Shown piece by piece: positions 18,224-27,828 of a stretch of DNA of 43,877 bases. Origin of the DNA: an uncultured Dorea sp. (GTDB lineage Bacteria; Bacillota; Clostridia; Lachnospirales; Lachnospiraceae); NCBI GenBank assembly GCA_900550865.1, contig URTM01000024.1:1-43877 (forward strand), read 5' to 3'. A program made the translations under genes and the position numbers. The notes under the pieces were generated by a model, which was given only the letters and a program-made list of their open reading frames with translations, searched no databases and was not told where the DNA came from. Each line of letters opens with the position of its first letter. The first letter of the stretch is position 1.

Positions 18224-19365
18224 TGAAGGAACTGGAAGTCCTTTTAGATAAGAGATGGATCTTAAAATCCAGAGACAAAGAAACATATTACAAAATAAGA
18301 GATGCGCTCGGAGAACTTCGGAAATTTACTACCGAGAAGATGGGATGTCAGATCATTGATAATTCTCTCCTGATCAAGATGGAGAAGATTCCGGTAATTC
18401 CGGAAAGCTTCATGGGTATCCAGAAATTTTCGTCAAAAGAAGAATATGCCTATCTTTGTATCCTGTTGATGTTTCTGGAAGACAGAGATGCACAGGAGCA
18501 GTTTATTCTGTCACAGCTGACGGAATATATCACAGCAAACCTACCGGGAGAGATCTCGGACTGGACCTTGTATACGAACCGGAGAAAACTGATCCGCGTG
18601 CTGAGATTTGCAGTCGATCAGGGAATAGTCGATGTTACAGACGGAAAAGATGAAGCATTCATGGATGATGAGGCCGGAGAAGTACTCTATGAAAATACAG
18701 GTGCATCCAGATACTTTATGAAAAATTTTTCGAAGGATATTATGGAGTATACGCAACCGGAGGATTTTCAGGAAAGTGACTGGTTCGAAGTGGACGAAGA
18801 CCGTGGATTTGCAAGAAGACACAGGGTCTACAAAAGACTGATCTTTGCGCCGGGTATGTATAAGGAAGACGGATCACCGGAAGATTTTGAATATCTGAAG
18901 TATTACGGACGGAGATTGAGCGAAGAACTGGAACAGATCTTCGACTGCCAGGTGCATATTCATAGAGGAAGTGCATATCTGTTATCCGGGGATGACTGCA
19001 GAATGGGGACGGTATTTCCGGGCAATAATTCGATATCCGATATTTTACTTCTGTGTTTTGGCGAAATACGAAAGAAGATTGAGAATGGGGAGTGGAAGAC
19101 GGCAGCAGATGAAAGTTGTCTTACAGACCGGATCGAGTTCGAAAATCTGATAAAAGAAGTGAAACAGGAATATGGAAGTGGATTTTCAAAAAATTATCGT
19201 GAGATGCCGGAAGGTGAATTTGTAAAAAATGTGATCGATGCAATGGAACTGTGGATGTTTATAAGAAAGGATGAAGCGGCTCATCAGATTAAGATCTGTC
19301 CGCTCACAGGAAAGATACAGGGAAGTTATCCGGAGGATTATACGGGAGGAAGAAATGATGAATAG
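18220..19365 (+). CDS. jetB: Wadjet type II protein JetB (TIGR02678/DUF2398 family)
   Basis: A 381-residue winged-helix (KITE-like) partner that bridges the SMC heads and kleisin. The start LLDKRWILKSRDKETYYKI and the later RRKLIRVLRFAVDQGIVDV (residues about 125-145) match the TIGR02678 layout, where a winged-helix segment is followed by a conserved tail. Translation is coupled to jetA by a 4-base overlap and to jetC, whose start lies inside the last codons of jetB. Confidence 0.82.
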   Translation: MMKELEVLLDKRWILKSRDKETYYKIRDALGELRKFTTEKMGCQIIDNSLLIKMEKIPVIPESFMGIQKFSSKEEYAYLCILLMFLEDRDAQEQFILSQLTEYITANLPGEISDWTLYTNRRKLIRVLRFAVDQGIVDVTDGKDEAFMDDEAGEVLYENTGASRYFMKNFSKDIMEYTQPEDFQESDWFEVDEDRGFARRHRVYKRLIFAPGMYKEDGSPEDFEYLKYYGRRLSEELEQIFDCQVHIHRGSAYLLSGDDCRMGTVFPGNNSISDILLLCFGEIRKKIENGEWKTAADESCLTDRIEFENLIKEVKQEYGSGFSKNYREMPEGEFVKNVIDAMELWMFIRKDEAAHQIKICPLTGKIQGSYPEDYTGGRNDE

Positions 19366-22300
19366 TAGATGGCAGGCAAATAAGATCGGACTGATTAATT
19401 TCTGGTATTATGACGAACAGGAATTCCCGTTTGTAAAAGGAAGAATGCTTCTTCGTGGATCGAATGGATCGGGAAAATCCGTAACCATGCAGAGCGTGGT
19501 ACCGCTTCTTCTGGATGGAAATATGAGCCCGGAACGACTGGATCCATTCGGTTCCAGAGACCGTAAGATGAGCAGTTACCTTCTGGAAGAAGATGACGGA
19601 CGTGAGGAGCGGACCGGTTATCTGTATCTGGAATTCAAAAGGCAGGACAGTGATACATATCTGACGATCGGAATGGGAATCCGTGCAAGAAGAGGAAAGA
19701 ATCTGGACAAGTGGTATTTCAGTCTGACGGACGGAAGACGGGTAGGAAAAGATTTTTATTTATATAAGGACACGGGAGAAAAGGTTACACTTTCCAAAAA
19801 AGAACTGGAGAACAGGATTGGGACAGGCGGCCGTGTTATTGACAGACAGGCCGATTATATGGAATATGTGAACCGTCAGATTTTCGGATTCGAGACGGTA
19901 GAAGAATATAAGGAAATGGTCGATCTTCTGATCCAGCTTCGAACACCGAAGCTTTCCAAGGATTTTAAACCATCCGTGATCAATGATATCCTGAGTGATT
20001 CACTTCAGCCATTATCGGATGATGATCTGCGGCCAATGTCTGAGGCAATTGAAAATATGGATACCATGAACATGAATCTGAAGAACAGAAAAGAAGCAAA
20101 ACAGGCAGCAGAGAAGATTCAGGCAGTATTTTCCAAATACAATCAGAAATTATTATATGAAAAAGCAGACCGTTATGAACAGGCAGAAATCAAATTAGAA
20201 AATGCAAAGACACAGCAGAAAGAGCAGGAGAAGAAATTATCTGAGTGCAGACAGAACATCGAGAAACTTCAGACAGAACATCAGGAACTGGATGCAAAAC
20301 ATGAGTCCATGGAAAAAGAAAGGGAATCCCTAAATAAAAGTGATGCCGTAGCATTAAAACGAAGAGAAGCAGAACTTGCCACAGAATTAGAAGGACAGCA
20401 GAAAAATCTAAGAGAAAAGCAGCATTTCCTTGAACTGAAACAGGATCAGTATCAGGATGCACAGAATCAGATCAAAGCAGAAGAAGACCGGAAGTATGAG
20501 AAAGAAAAAGAACTGGAAGAACTCATAGAAGAGATGCAGGACGAGGCAGATACCATGGCTTTCGAAGAACATGCATTTATGAAAGAAGAACTGGAAAAAC
20601 ATCCGGAAGAACCATATAAGTTCGAATTACATCAACAGCAATTTGATCATACGAAAGAAAAGATCAATGAAGGAACAGAAATCCTTGCAGAGACGGATCA
20701 TCTGGAAAGACAGAAAGACGACCTGATCAAAGAAAGAGAAAAAAAGATCCGTGAACTGGATACACTGCAGAGAAAAGTATCAGAACTGGAATCTGTATTC
20801 GTACAGACACAGAATGAATGGAAAGAAGCTCTGTATCAGTGGAATGGTGCGAATCAGGAACTGATATTAGAAAAAGAATTATTAAGAGAGTTAAGCACAT
20901 TTGCAGAGTCTTATGAAGAAACGTCTGATTTTGCAGAGGTACGTCAGAAGATTGCAGATGTATGGATCAGGAAAAATGCGGACGTTGAATCTGGACTTTC
21001 TGCGAATAAAGCAGAAAAAGAAACAGCAGAAAGAGAACTGGAAGAAGTGAAAGCAGAACTGGTGGAATGGGAGAATCAGAGGGAACCACAGCCGGAGCGC
21101 TCGGAAGCGGTCATTCGTAACCGTCAGAGACTGGATGCACTTGGAATTCCGTACCAGGAGTTCTATAAGGTTATAGAGTTTGGAAACAATCTGAAAGAAG
21201 AAGAGTGTAACCATCTGGAAGAAGCATTATTGAAAATGGGGATTCTGGATGCACTGGTAATTGATGAGCAATACAAAGAACAGGTTCTGCAATTAGAGCG
21301 GGGATGTGAGGATCATTACCTGTTTAGCTGTAAAAATGGTCAGAAAGAGCTTCAGCCGGAGCGGAGTCTGTTAGATGTACTGGAACTGAATGAAGAGGTC
21401 AATGACATTTTCTCCAATCAACGGCTGACGGGAGTTCTTGGAAGTATTGCATATGATAATGAAAGTATGATTGCAGTTGCAGAGGATGGTACCTACCGGA
21501 TGGGAGTACTTGCAGGAACAGTAACCGGAGAGTACGAGGCAGGATATCTTGGAACGAAAGCCCGTGAAAAACACAGACAGGCAAAGATAGAAAGCTGCAG
21601 ACAGAGAATCGAAGAACTGGAAGAGACATTGCAGCAACTGGAAGAAATGCATCGGAAGCTATCCGAAAGGAAAGCCATTCTTAAACGGGAATATGAGAAT
21701 CTTCCGAAAGATACAGATATGCGGGAAGCCCTTCAGATGATGCGTGCAGAGGAACGGGCATGTGAACAGATCAGACGGGAAAGTGATAAATTAGAAGAGC
21801 AGATTCGTGAACTGATTGAAATACTGAAAGAGAAGAAAAAGAAAGCACTGGAAATTGCAGATTCTCTGTATCTGACCTGTTCTTATGAGGTGTTCAAAGA
21901 AGCAAAAAGTGCAGCGGAAGAATATGGGAAGCATCTGATCAGTCTGATCGCGGTACATGAAATGTTCCTCAGAAGTCTGGAATATCTGAAAGAGAGGAAA
22001 GAACATCTGGAAGATCTGGATGCAGATATGGAACAGATCCGGTATGATCTGTTCGAGATTCAGAAAGAAATCCGGAGAAAGACGGAAGAACAGGCATCCA
22101 TTCAGGAACAATTACGACTGACCGATTATGAAGAAATCAAAGACCGTCTGGACGCATGCATCAAGTGGCTTCATGAGTATCCAGAGAGACTGCGCATATG
22201 TGTAAGCAGACAGACGCATGAAGAAGACGAAGTCGGACAGCTGACTCTGCGTCTGGAAGAAAGCCGGAAGAGAATTGAAGAATACGAAAAGAAGACGGCA

Positions 22301-23461
22301 TATTTTTCCGAATGCTATGAGCAGGAGAAGAGCCTGCACTATGTGGAAATACCGGAAGAGATTCTGGATGATGCCGGACATATACGGAGTTATCTCGAGT
22401 CTGATGTGAAAGCACTGGATAAAGACAGCGTGATCCGTGATCTGAATAAAGTATATTTTGAAAACAGAGGATTTCTGACTGATTATCATCTGATGCAGAA
22501 TGAATTATTCGCAGAAGCAGAGCAGACAGAATTCCCGGCAAGACGACTGGATATTTCGGCCAGATATCAAGGGGTAAAGATATCATTTTCAAGTCTCCTT
22601 ACACATCTGGAAGAAGACATTGAAGAACTGGAAAATCTGATCAAAGACGGTGACCGGGAACTGTTCGAAGACATTCTTGCCAATACAGTAAGCCGGAAGA
22701 TCCGTGGAAAGATCAATGCATCCAACACCTGGGTACAGAAGATGAATTCCCTGATGAATGGCATGAATACATCCAGTGGTCTGAAGCTCAGCCTCAGATG
22801 GAGAAGCAAGACGGCAGAACAGGAAGACCAGCTGGATACAAAAGAATTGGTGGATCTGTTAAAGAAAGATTACCGTCTGATGAGCGAAGAAGAAGCATCC
22901 CGGCTGTCGGCACATTTCCGTTCGAAAGTAGCAGAAGCGAGAAGAAATGCAAGAGACAGTGCCGGAATGATATCTTTCTATCAGATTATGAAAGATACAC
23001 TGGATTACCGGAAATGGTTTGAATTCCAATTGTTCTCACAGAAGAACGGAGAACGCCAGAAAGAACTGACGAACAGTGTATTCGGAACCTTCAGTGGCGG
23101 AGAAAAGGCGATGTCCATGTATGTGCCGTTATTCTCTGCGGTTGTAGCGAAGTATCAGGGTGGCAGAGAAGATGCGCCAAGACTGATCTCACTGGATGAA
23201 GCATTTGCCGGAGTGGACAATAAGAATATTCGCGATATGTTCCGTCTGATGACAGAATTCGGATTTGACTTTATCATTAACTCGCAGGTTCTGTGGGGTG
23301 ACTGTGATACACTGGATGCACTGGCAATCTATCAGCTGATCCGCCCGGGCAATGCGAAATTTGTGACGGTTATGCCGTATCTGTGGAATGGGAAGAAGAA
23401 AGAATTGCTGGAACGAGAAGAGGAAGTAGAGCAGAGAGGGGCCGAGATTGAACAGCAATGA
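19355..23461 (+). CDS. jetC: Wadjet type II SMC-like ATPase JetC (TIGR02680 family)
   Basis: A 1368-residue SMC/MukB-like motor. The head begins RWQANKIGLINFWYYD and has Walker A GSNGSGKS (35-42). Long Glu/Lys/Gln-rich coiled coils (about 260-600 and 780-1020) flank a hinge-like middle, and the C-terminal head has the signature FSGGEKAMS (about 1246-1254) and Walker B LISLDE (about 1277-1282). The frame is open from 19271, but the ATG at 19355 (or 19358) follows GGGAGGA and gives the family's normal N-terminus. It uses ATP to extrude DNA loops and bring plasmid DNA to the JetD nuclease. Confidence 0.93.
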   Translation: MMNSRWQANKIGLINFWYYDEQEFPFVKGRMLLRGSNGSGKSVTMQSVVPLLLDGNMSPERLDPFGSRDRKMSSYLLEEDDGREERTGYLYLEFKRQDSDTYLTIGMGIRARRGKNLDKWYFSLTDGRRVGKDFYLYKDTGEKVTLSKKELENRIGTGGRVIDRQADYMEYVNRQIFGFETVEEYKEMVDLLIQLRTPKLSKDFKPSVINDILSDSLQPLSDDDLRPMSEAIENMDTMNMNLKNRKEAKQAAEKIQAVFSKYNQKLLYEKADRYEQAEIKLENAKTQQKEQEKKLSECRQNIEKLQTEHQELDAKHESMEKERESLNKSDAVALKRREAELATELEGQQKNLREKQHFLELKQDQYQDAQNQIKAEEDRKYEKEKELEELIEEMQDEADTMAFEEHAFMKEELEKHPEEPYKFELHQQQFDHTKEKINEGTEILAETDHLERQKDDLIKEREKKIRELDTLQRKVSELESVFVQTQNEWKEALYQWNGANQELILEKELLRELSTFAESYEETSDFAEVRQKIADVWIRKNADVESGLSANKAEKETAERELEEVKAELVEWENQREPQPERSEAVIRNRQRLDALGIPYQEFYKVIEFGNNLKEEECNHLEEALLKMGILDALVIDEQYKEQVLQLERGCEDHYLFSCKNGQKELQPERSLLDVLELNEEVNDIFSNQRLTGVLGSIAYDNESMIAVAEDGTYRMGVLAGTVTGEYEAGYLGTKAREKHRQAKIESCRQRIEELEETLQQLEEMHRKLSERKAILKREYENLPKDTDMREALQMMRAEERACEQIRRESDKLEEQIRELIEILKEKKKKALEIADSLYLTCSYEVFKEAKSAAEEYGKHLISLIAVHEMFLRSLEYLKERKEHLEDLDADMEQIRYDLFEIQKEIRRKTEEQASIQEQLRLTDYEEIKDRLDACIKWLHEYPERLRICVSRQTHEEDEVGQLTLRLEESRKRIEEYEKKTAYFSECYEQEKSLHYVEIPEEILDDAGHIRSYLESDVKALDKDSVIRDLNKVYFENRGFLTDYHLMQNELFAEAEQTEFPARRLDISARYQGVKISFSSLLTHLEEDIEELENLIKDGDRELFEDILANTVSRKIRGKINASNTWVQKMNSLMNGMNTSSGLKLSLRWRSKTAEQEDQLDTKELVDLLKKDYRLMSEEEASRLSAHFRSKVAEARRNARDSAGMISFYQIMKDTLDYRKWFEFQLFSQKNGERQKELTNSVFGTFSGGEKAMSMYVPLFSAVVAKYQGGREDAPRLISLDEAFAGVDNKNIRDMFRLMTEFGFDFIINSQVLWGDCDTLDALAIYQLIRPGNAKFVTVMPYLWNGKKKELLEREEEVEQRGAEIEQQ

Positions 23462-24756
23462 GTGAGAGTGAGCAAGAAAAACTTGAGATAATAAAAAAAG
23501 AATGTCTGGAATATTTCAATCAAAGTCCAGTTTGGAAAAAAGTTTTGAAAGGGTTCCGCGATAAATACAGTTCTTATGGAAGGTTCGGTGGGAAAGTAGT
23601 TCTGAAGAATCTGAAATCTCAGGACATCGAAGAACTGGAGGGTTTCTTCGGCAAGTCTTTTCATGGACAGAAAAGTGTGACAGTGTCTGCAGAGAAATTC
23701 CGGCAGGCACTGGAAGCAAGCCGTTATAAAGATATCACACCGGAATATCTGTTGGAGAACTTTTTCGGAGAACCCTTGCTTGGAAAACAAGAGCAGAAGC
23801 TTTTGAGAGAACGGGAAAAAGAGAAAACCTGGCAGAAGTTTTTGAAAGACTATAAAGGAACTGAGATAGAGAAGGCGGCGGAATTACTGAGGAAGATTGT
23901 CAAAGACAGTGACAGTCAGGAACTTGCAGAATGGGATCGTGCGCTGCGGCTTGGCGCAGAAATGTATAATCATTTGCCATATCGTCAAAGTGATAAGTTG
24001 TATCTGGCTGTATTTGCAGCTATGCTGACGGGAAATCCACATGCATTTGACAATGGAACTGCAGCAGGAAATTTCCTATATCAGATCATACAGATGGATC
24101 TGGAAATCAGAGAAATTAAGATAGAGTCCTCGGAGATATTTCCGGCGTATAAGCGTCAGAAAAGTTACCTGACGGCTGGAATTATGCTGGATGATATATC
24201 AAATTATGCAATGTTGTATCAGGTAGAGGCGGTTAAAAAAGACGGAAATCTTCATAAAGGCATGGAGGGATTTGCGAGTGAGCAGCATATCGTGCAGGTT
24301 CCGCTTGCGGTGATTACAGAGTGGGAGTCACTTTATTGTCCACAAGATGAGATCTACATTGTGGAAAATCCGTCTGTTTTTGCGGTATTGTGTGGAAAAG
24401 AGAAAGCAGGGAACGTAAGAAGAGCATATATGTGTATGAATGGACAGCCAAGACTGGCAGGTCTTATGGTATTGGATCTATTGTCAGAGTCTGGAATCCG
24501 GGTATATTATGCGGGTGATTTTGATCCGGAAGGAATATTGATCGCACAGAAGTTATCACAGTATTATAAGGGAGAGTTTCATTACTGGCATATGGAAACG
24601 GCGGATTATGAGAAGTGCAGGTCAGAGGAAGTGATATCGCCGAAGCGTATGAAGATACTGGAGCGGATTACGGATGAGAGACTGAAACCGGTGGTGGATA
24701 GGATCGAAGAGTATGGGACTGCCGGGTATCAGGAGATGTTGGTGGAGGAAATGTGA
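23458..24756 (+). CDS. jetD: Wadjet type II nuclease JetD (TIGR02679/DUF2399 family)
   Basis: A 432-residue Toprim-type nuclease that cuts plasmid DNA trapped by JetABC. The C-terminal half carries the metal-binding set of the fold: Glu303 in IVENPSVF and Asp354/Asp356 in AGDFDPEG. Residues about 1-190 form the DNA-binding arm domain usual for JetD. The catalytic residues appear intact, so the system should be functional. It overlaps jetC by four bases (ATGA) and is followed by the WYL regulator without a gap. Confidence 0.9.
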   Translation: MSESEQEKLEIIKKECLEYFNQSPVWKKVLKGFRDKYSSYGRFGGKVVLKNLKSQDIEELEGFFGKSFHGQKSVTVSAEKFRQALEASRYKDITPEYLLENFFGEPLLGKQEQKLLREREKEKTWQKFLKDYKGTEIEKAAELLRKIVKDSDSQELAEWDRALRLGAEMYNHLPYRQSDKLYLAVFAAMLTGNPHAFDNGTAAGNFLYQIIQMDLEIREIKIESSEIFPAYKRQKSYLTAGIMLDDISNYAMLYQVEAVKKDGNLHKGMEGFASEQHIVQVPLAVITEWESLYCPQDEIYIVENPSVFAVLCGKEKAGNVRRAYMCMNGQPRLAGLMVLDLLSESGIRVYYAGDFDPEGILIAQKLSQYYKGEFHYWHMETADYEKCRSEEVISPKRMKILERITDERLKPVVDRIEEYGTAGYQEMLVEEM

Positions 24757-24758
24757 TT

Positions 24759-25751
24759 ATGCCAAAAGGAACAAATCAAAAGCTAAAATTATACCGTCTC
24801 GCACAGATCATGCTGGAAAATACAGATGACGAACACTATATTACCATGCCGGAAATCATGGAAGAGCTTGGAAAATACGAAGTGACTGCGGACCGCAAAA
24901 CAATCTATGCGGATCTGCGGGATCTGTCTGTGCTTGGAATTGAAGTAGAAGGTGAACCGATCGGCAACCGCTATCGTTACCGGGTAGTCAACCGCCCATT
25001 CGAACTGCCGGAATTAAAGCTTCTGGTAGATTCCATCCAGTCTTCCAAATTCATTACAGAGAAGAAGACCAACACACTGATAAAAAAGCTGGAAAAGCTG
25101 GTCAGCAAATACGATGCACAGAGACTGCAGCGACAGGTGTATGTATCCGGAAGAATTAAGACGATGAATGAAAGCATCTATTATACTGTCGATGCAATTC
25201 ACAATGCGATTTCTGAAAATAAGAAGATCAAGTTCCAGTATTTCCAGTGGAATGTGAAGAAAGAGATGGAGTTACGTCACGGAGGAGCATGGTATCATAT
25301 CAGCCCGTGGGGATTGTCCTGGGATGATGAGAATTATTATATGATCGGATATGATGCAGAGGCGCGGATGATCAAGCATTACCGGGTGGACAAGATGCTG
25401 CATATCCGGATGTCGGATGAATCCCGTGAGGGAAAAGAACACTTCAAGAAGCTGGATATGGCGGATTATGCCAAGAAGAGTTTCGGAATGTTCAGGGGAA
25501 AAGAAACGTCTGTAAAGATGTTGGTGAATAACAGTCTTGCGGGTGTAATCATTGACCGGTTTGGAAAAGATGTAATGATGATCCCGGAAGATGAAGAGCA
25601 TTTCCGGGTGAATGTGGATGTGCATGTGAGCAAACAGTTCCTGGGATGGGTATTCTCGCTAGGGCAGGCTGTTAAGATCATTGGTCCGGATGAGGTTGTG
25701 GAGCAGATGAAGGGAGAGACCCGGAGGCTTATGGAGCAGTATGGGGAGTAG
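24759..25751 (+). CDS. WYL-domain transcriptional regulator of the Wadjet operon
   Basis: A 330-residue regulator. The N-terminal winged helix (EIMEELGKYEVTADRKTIYADL, key part DRKTIYADL) binds DNA. Residues about 150-230 are a WYL domain with HISPWGLSWDDENYYMIGYD, and the tail is the WCX extension. WYL proteins are thought to sense nucleic acids or nucleotides and often control defence genes (BrxR and CapW are described examples). GTG at 24753 is in frame, but the ATG at 24759 is 9 bases after GGAGGA. Being last in the operon, it may sense Wadjet activity and regulate the operon from the inverted repeat at 16670-16692; this is inference. Confidence 0.88.
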   Translation: MPKGTNQKLKLYRLAQIMLENTDDEHYITMPEIMEELGKYEVTADRKTIYADLRDLSVLGIEVEGEPIGNRYRYRVVNRPFELPELKLLVDSIQSSKFITEKKTNTLIKKLEKLVSKYDAQRLQRQVYVSGRIKTMNESIYYTVDAIHNAISENKKIKFQYFQWNVKKEMELRHGGAWYHISPWGLSWDDENYYMIGYDAEARMIKHYRVDKMLHIRMSDESREGKEHFKKLDMADYAKKSFGMFRGKETSVKMLVNNSLAGVIIDRFGKDVMMIPEDEEHFRVNVDVHVSKQFLGWVFSLGQAVKIIGPDEVVEQMKGETRRLMEQYGE

Positions 25752-25810
25752 GAAATGGATTCTGAATTAGCAAAACAATAGCATAATTGTAAACTTGTGC
25801 GGAAAATAAG

Positions 25811-25872
25811 TTGACAATCAAAGCGAAATACGATAAATTGTTAACCATAAACTGAAAGGAAGGTTAACAATT
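25811..25872 (+). promoter_or_regulatory. BirA-type biotin operator with promoter of bioY-bioD
   Basis: TTGACA (25811-25816), 17 bp, then TAAATT (25834-25839) form the promoter. The biotin repressor site is a perfect inverted repeat of AATTGTTAACC (25836-25846) and GGTTAACAATT (25862-25872) with a 15-bp spacer. The left arm covers the -10 and the right arm overlaps the Shine-Dalgarno GAAAGGAAGG, so BirA-biotin-AMP binding would block transcription start. Confidence 0.92.
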
Positions 25873-25874
25873 CG

Positions 25875-26438
25875 ATGAACACAAAAACAAAAAAATTATC
25901 CACCGTAAGTATGGTATTATGCGGAATGTTCGCAGCGCTGGTTGCCATAGGAGCATTTATTCAGATCCCGGTTCCATATATGGATTATTTCACACTTCAG
26001 TTCTTTTTCGTACTGCTTGCAGGATTGATTCTGGGGGCTGATAAGGGAGCAATATCTGTAGGATGTTATGTATTACTGGGACTCGTCGGAGTACCGATCT
26101 TTGCAGCAGGCGGAGGAATCGGATACATATTCCGTCCAAGCTTTGGTTATCTGGTCGGATTCATTGTAAGCGCATATGTAACCGGAAAAGTATGTGAAAA
26201 GCTGAAAGCAAGTTACAAGAACTATCTGCTTGCCTGTCTGGCCGGATTTGTTGTGACGTATGCAATCGGAATCGTGTATAAATTCATAATCTTGAACTTT
26301 TATGCACATACACCGGCAACATTGGGTGTAATCTTTTTGTCCTGTTTCCCATTAGATATGCCTGGAGATTTTGTATTATGTCTGCTGGCAGCCGGTGTGG
26401 GACTTAGAATGCGGAAAAGCGGATTTTATCTGAGCTAA
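25875..26438 (+). CDS. bioY: Biotin transporter BioY (ECF S component)
   Basis: A 187-residue membrane protein with six hydrophobic segments that captures biotin for uptake, alone or with a shared ECF energizing module encoded elsewhere. BioY features seen: IGAFIQIPVPYMDYFTLQ near the N-terminus and the Gly-rich FAAGGGIGYIFRPSFGYLVGF in the middle (key part GGGIGYIFRPSFGY). It is under the BirA operator and co-directional with bioD 21 bases later, so both respond to biotin need. Confidence 0.95.
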   Translation: MNTKTKKLSTVSMVLCGMFAALVAIGAFIQIPVPYMDYFTLQFFFVLLAGLILGADKGAISVGCYVLLGLVGVPIFAAGGGIGYIFRPSFGYLVGFIVSAYVTGKVCEKLKASYKNYLLACLAGFVVTYAIGIVYKFIILNFYAHTPATLGVIFLSCFPLDMPGDFVLCLLAAGVGLRMRKSGFYLS

Positions 26439-26459
26439 TAAAAAAAGGGGCATGAGATT

Positions 26460-27128
26460 ATGGCAAAAGGAATATTTGCGACGGGCACCGGCACAGATGT
26501 AGGAAAGACATATGTCACAGCATTAATTGTGAAAAAACTGGCGGATGCAGGAATCCATGCAGGCTATTATAAGGCTGCATTATCAGGTGCTGAGTCCATA
26601 GAAGAAAGTGACGCAGGCTATGTAAAGAAGATTGCCGGTATCACACAGGAAGACAGCAGCTTACTGTCATATCTGTATCAAAATGCGGTGTCTCCGCATC
26701 TGGCTGCCAGAATAGAAGGGAATCCGGTTGATCCGGAAACGGTAAAAGCAGATTTTGACAGGGTAAAGAAAGAGTTCGATTATGTCACGGTAGAAGGAAG
26801 CGGCGGCATTGTATGTCCGATCCGCTGGGATGAAGAGCATGAGATCCTGCTGGAAGACATTGTGAAAATGCTACATCTGAATACTCTAGTGATCGCAGAT
26901 GCCGGACTTGGCACGATCAATGCGGTTGTCCTGACGGTAGAATACATCCGCAATCATGGAATGGATGTAAAAGGAATCATTCTGAATCATTACTCGGGTG
27001 GAGCGATGCAGGAAGATAATGAGAAAATGATCGAGAGATTAACGGGAGTCCCGGTGATTGCCAGGGTAAGAGATGGTGCTAGGGAGCTTGAGGTTGATCT
27101 GGAAGTGTTGAAAAAGGTGTATGATTAA
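26460..27128 (+). CDS. bioD: Dethiobiotin synthetase
   Basis: A 222-residue ATP-dependent enzyme closing the ureido ring: 7,8-diaminopelargonic acid plus CO2 to dethiobiotin. The N-terminal P-loop GTGTDVGKT (9-17) and the VEGSGGI motif near residue 100 are those of BioD, and Lys/Ser positions around YYKAALSG fit the substrate loop. AAGGGG precedes the ATG. BioB and BioA are not in the window, so the cell must make up the pathway elsewhere or take in an intermediate through BioY. Confidence 0.93.
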   Translation: MAKGIFATGTGTDVGKTYVTALIVKKLADAGIHAGYYKAALSGAESIEESDAGYVKKIAGITQEDSSLLSYLYQNAVSPHLAARIEGNPVDPETVKADFDRVKKEFDYVTVEGSGGIVCPIRWDEEHEILLEDIVKMLHLNTLVIADAGLGTINAVVLTVEYIRNHGMDVKGIILNHYSGGAMQEDNEKMIERLTGVPVIARVRDGARELEVDLEVLKKVYD

Positions 27129-27144
27129 TTTATTGTATGGAAAT

Positions 27145-27210
27145 AAAAAAGAAATGAGCAACCCGTTTGAATCCAAAGATTGTATGCGACACAAAACCCA
27201 TTTCTTAATT
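27145..27210 (+). repeat. 66-bp intergenic repeat, copy 1
   Basis: Shares 46 of 66 positions, without gaps, with 28265-28330. Best conserved are the ends: A6-GAAAYGAGCA at the left and AAAACCCATTTC at the right, with TCCWAAGA in the middle. The ends GAAATG and CATTTC can pair, and read leftward the element ends in TTTTTT, so it may work as a minus-strand terminator or be a mobile/structured element. Confidence 0.5.
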
Positions 27211-27300
27211 TATATAATATACTAAGAAGTGTAAAAAAAACAATAAAAAGTATAGACGAAAATAGAAAATTATATAATAAAATATATTGAAAACAATGCA

Positions 27301-27337
27301 GACCCGGAGGACAATCGTCATTTCCGGGTCTTATTTT
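27301..27337 (+). terminator. Rho-independent terminator
   Basis: GACCCGGA pairs perfectly with TCCGGGTC (27323-27330), followed by TTATTTT. It lies 170 bases after bioD, so it either ends a long bioYD trailer or a short transcript from the AT-rich stretch 27211-27300, where TATAAT-like sequences are common. Nothing else gene-like stands out in 27129-27360. Confidence 0.75.
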
Positions 27338-27371
27338 ATACCTTTCGAAGAAAAAATAAGGTGGGAATATT

Positions 27372-27455
27372 ATGCCCCATCAATTGAATTATACTATACA
27401 CATCAAAGGGAATAAAACAGAATTCCGGGAGACAAAAGTAATTACAAGACACTGA
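27372..27455 (+). CDS. Possible 27-residue leader peptide
   Basis: ATG at 27372 has AAGGTGGG at about 6 bases and opens a frame of 27 residues, basic overall with no recognisable motif. It ends 46 bases before the HIRAN gene and could be its leader. Short length makes chance likely. Confidence 0.2.
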   Translation: MPHQLNYTIHIKGNKTEFRETKVITRH

Positions 27456-27501
27456 ATCAAATTCAGATGAACCCGTTTTTTAAGCGAAAGGAGTACACAC
27501 A

Positions 27502-27828
27502 ATGGCAAAAGTATTTATCACCCTGACAGGAACAAAACACTACTTCGGAAATGATTTTCTGGAAAAAGGTATGAAGATCAGATTAGAAAAAGAACCGGAT
27601 AATGAATATGACAAGGAAGCAATCAAAGTGACATATGAAGGCCTCGGGAAAATCGGCTATGTGGCAAATAGTTCTTATACAGTCATCGGGGAATCTATGA
27701 GTGCAGGCCGCTTGTATGACAAGATTGGTGACACGGCATATGCGAAGGTGGTATTGGTTACACCGGTCGGAACAATCTGCAAGATCTGTAAAAAGAGTCT
27801 GAAAAGCGAACAGGAGGAAACAGCATGA
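27502..27828 (+). CDS. HIRAN-domain protein
   Basis: A 108-residue protein made almost wholly of a HIRAN domain, a small fold that binds single-stranded 3' DNA ends in HLTF-like helicases. Family marks: an opening LTGTKHYFG, then EPDNEYDKEAIKV and KIGYVANSSY. The C-terminus has a CKICKKS that might bind metal weakly. AAAGGAG precedes the ATG. Its stop overlaps the exonuclease start (ATGA), so a DNA-end binder is translationally coupled to a nuclease-like partner, with both set between the two 66-bp repeats. Confidence 0.82.
   Translation: MAKVFITLTGTKHYFGNDFLEKGMKIRLEKEPDNEYDKEAIKVTYEGLGKIGYVANSSYTVIGESMSAGRLYDKIGDTAYAKVVLVTPVGTICKICKKSLKSEQEETA

Noticed and set aside
19271..19354. Longer JetC N-terminus
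   Set aside because: It would overlap jetB by 95 bases with no ribosome site; the ATG at 19355 follows GGGAGGA and gives the normal family start.
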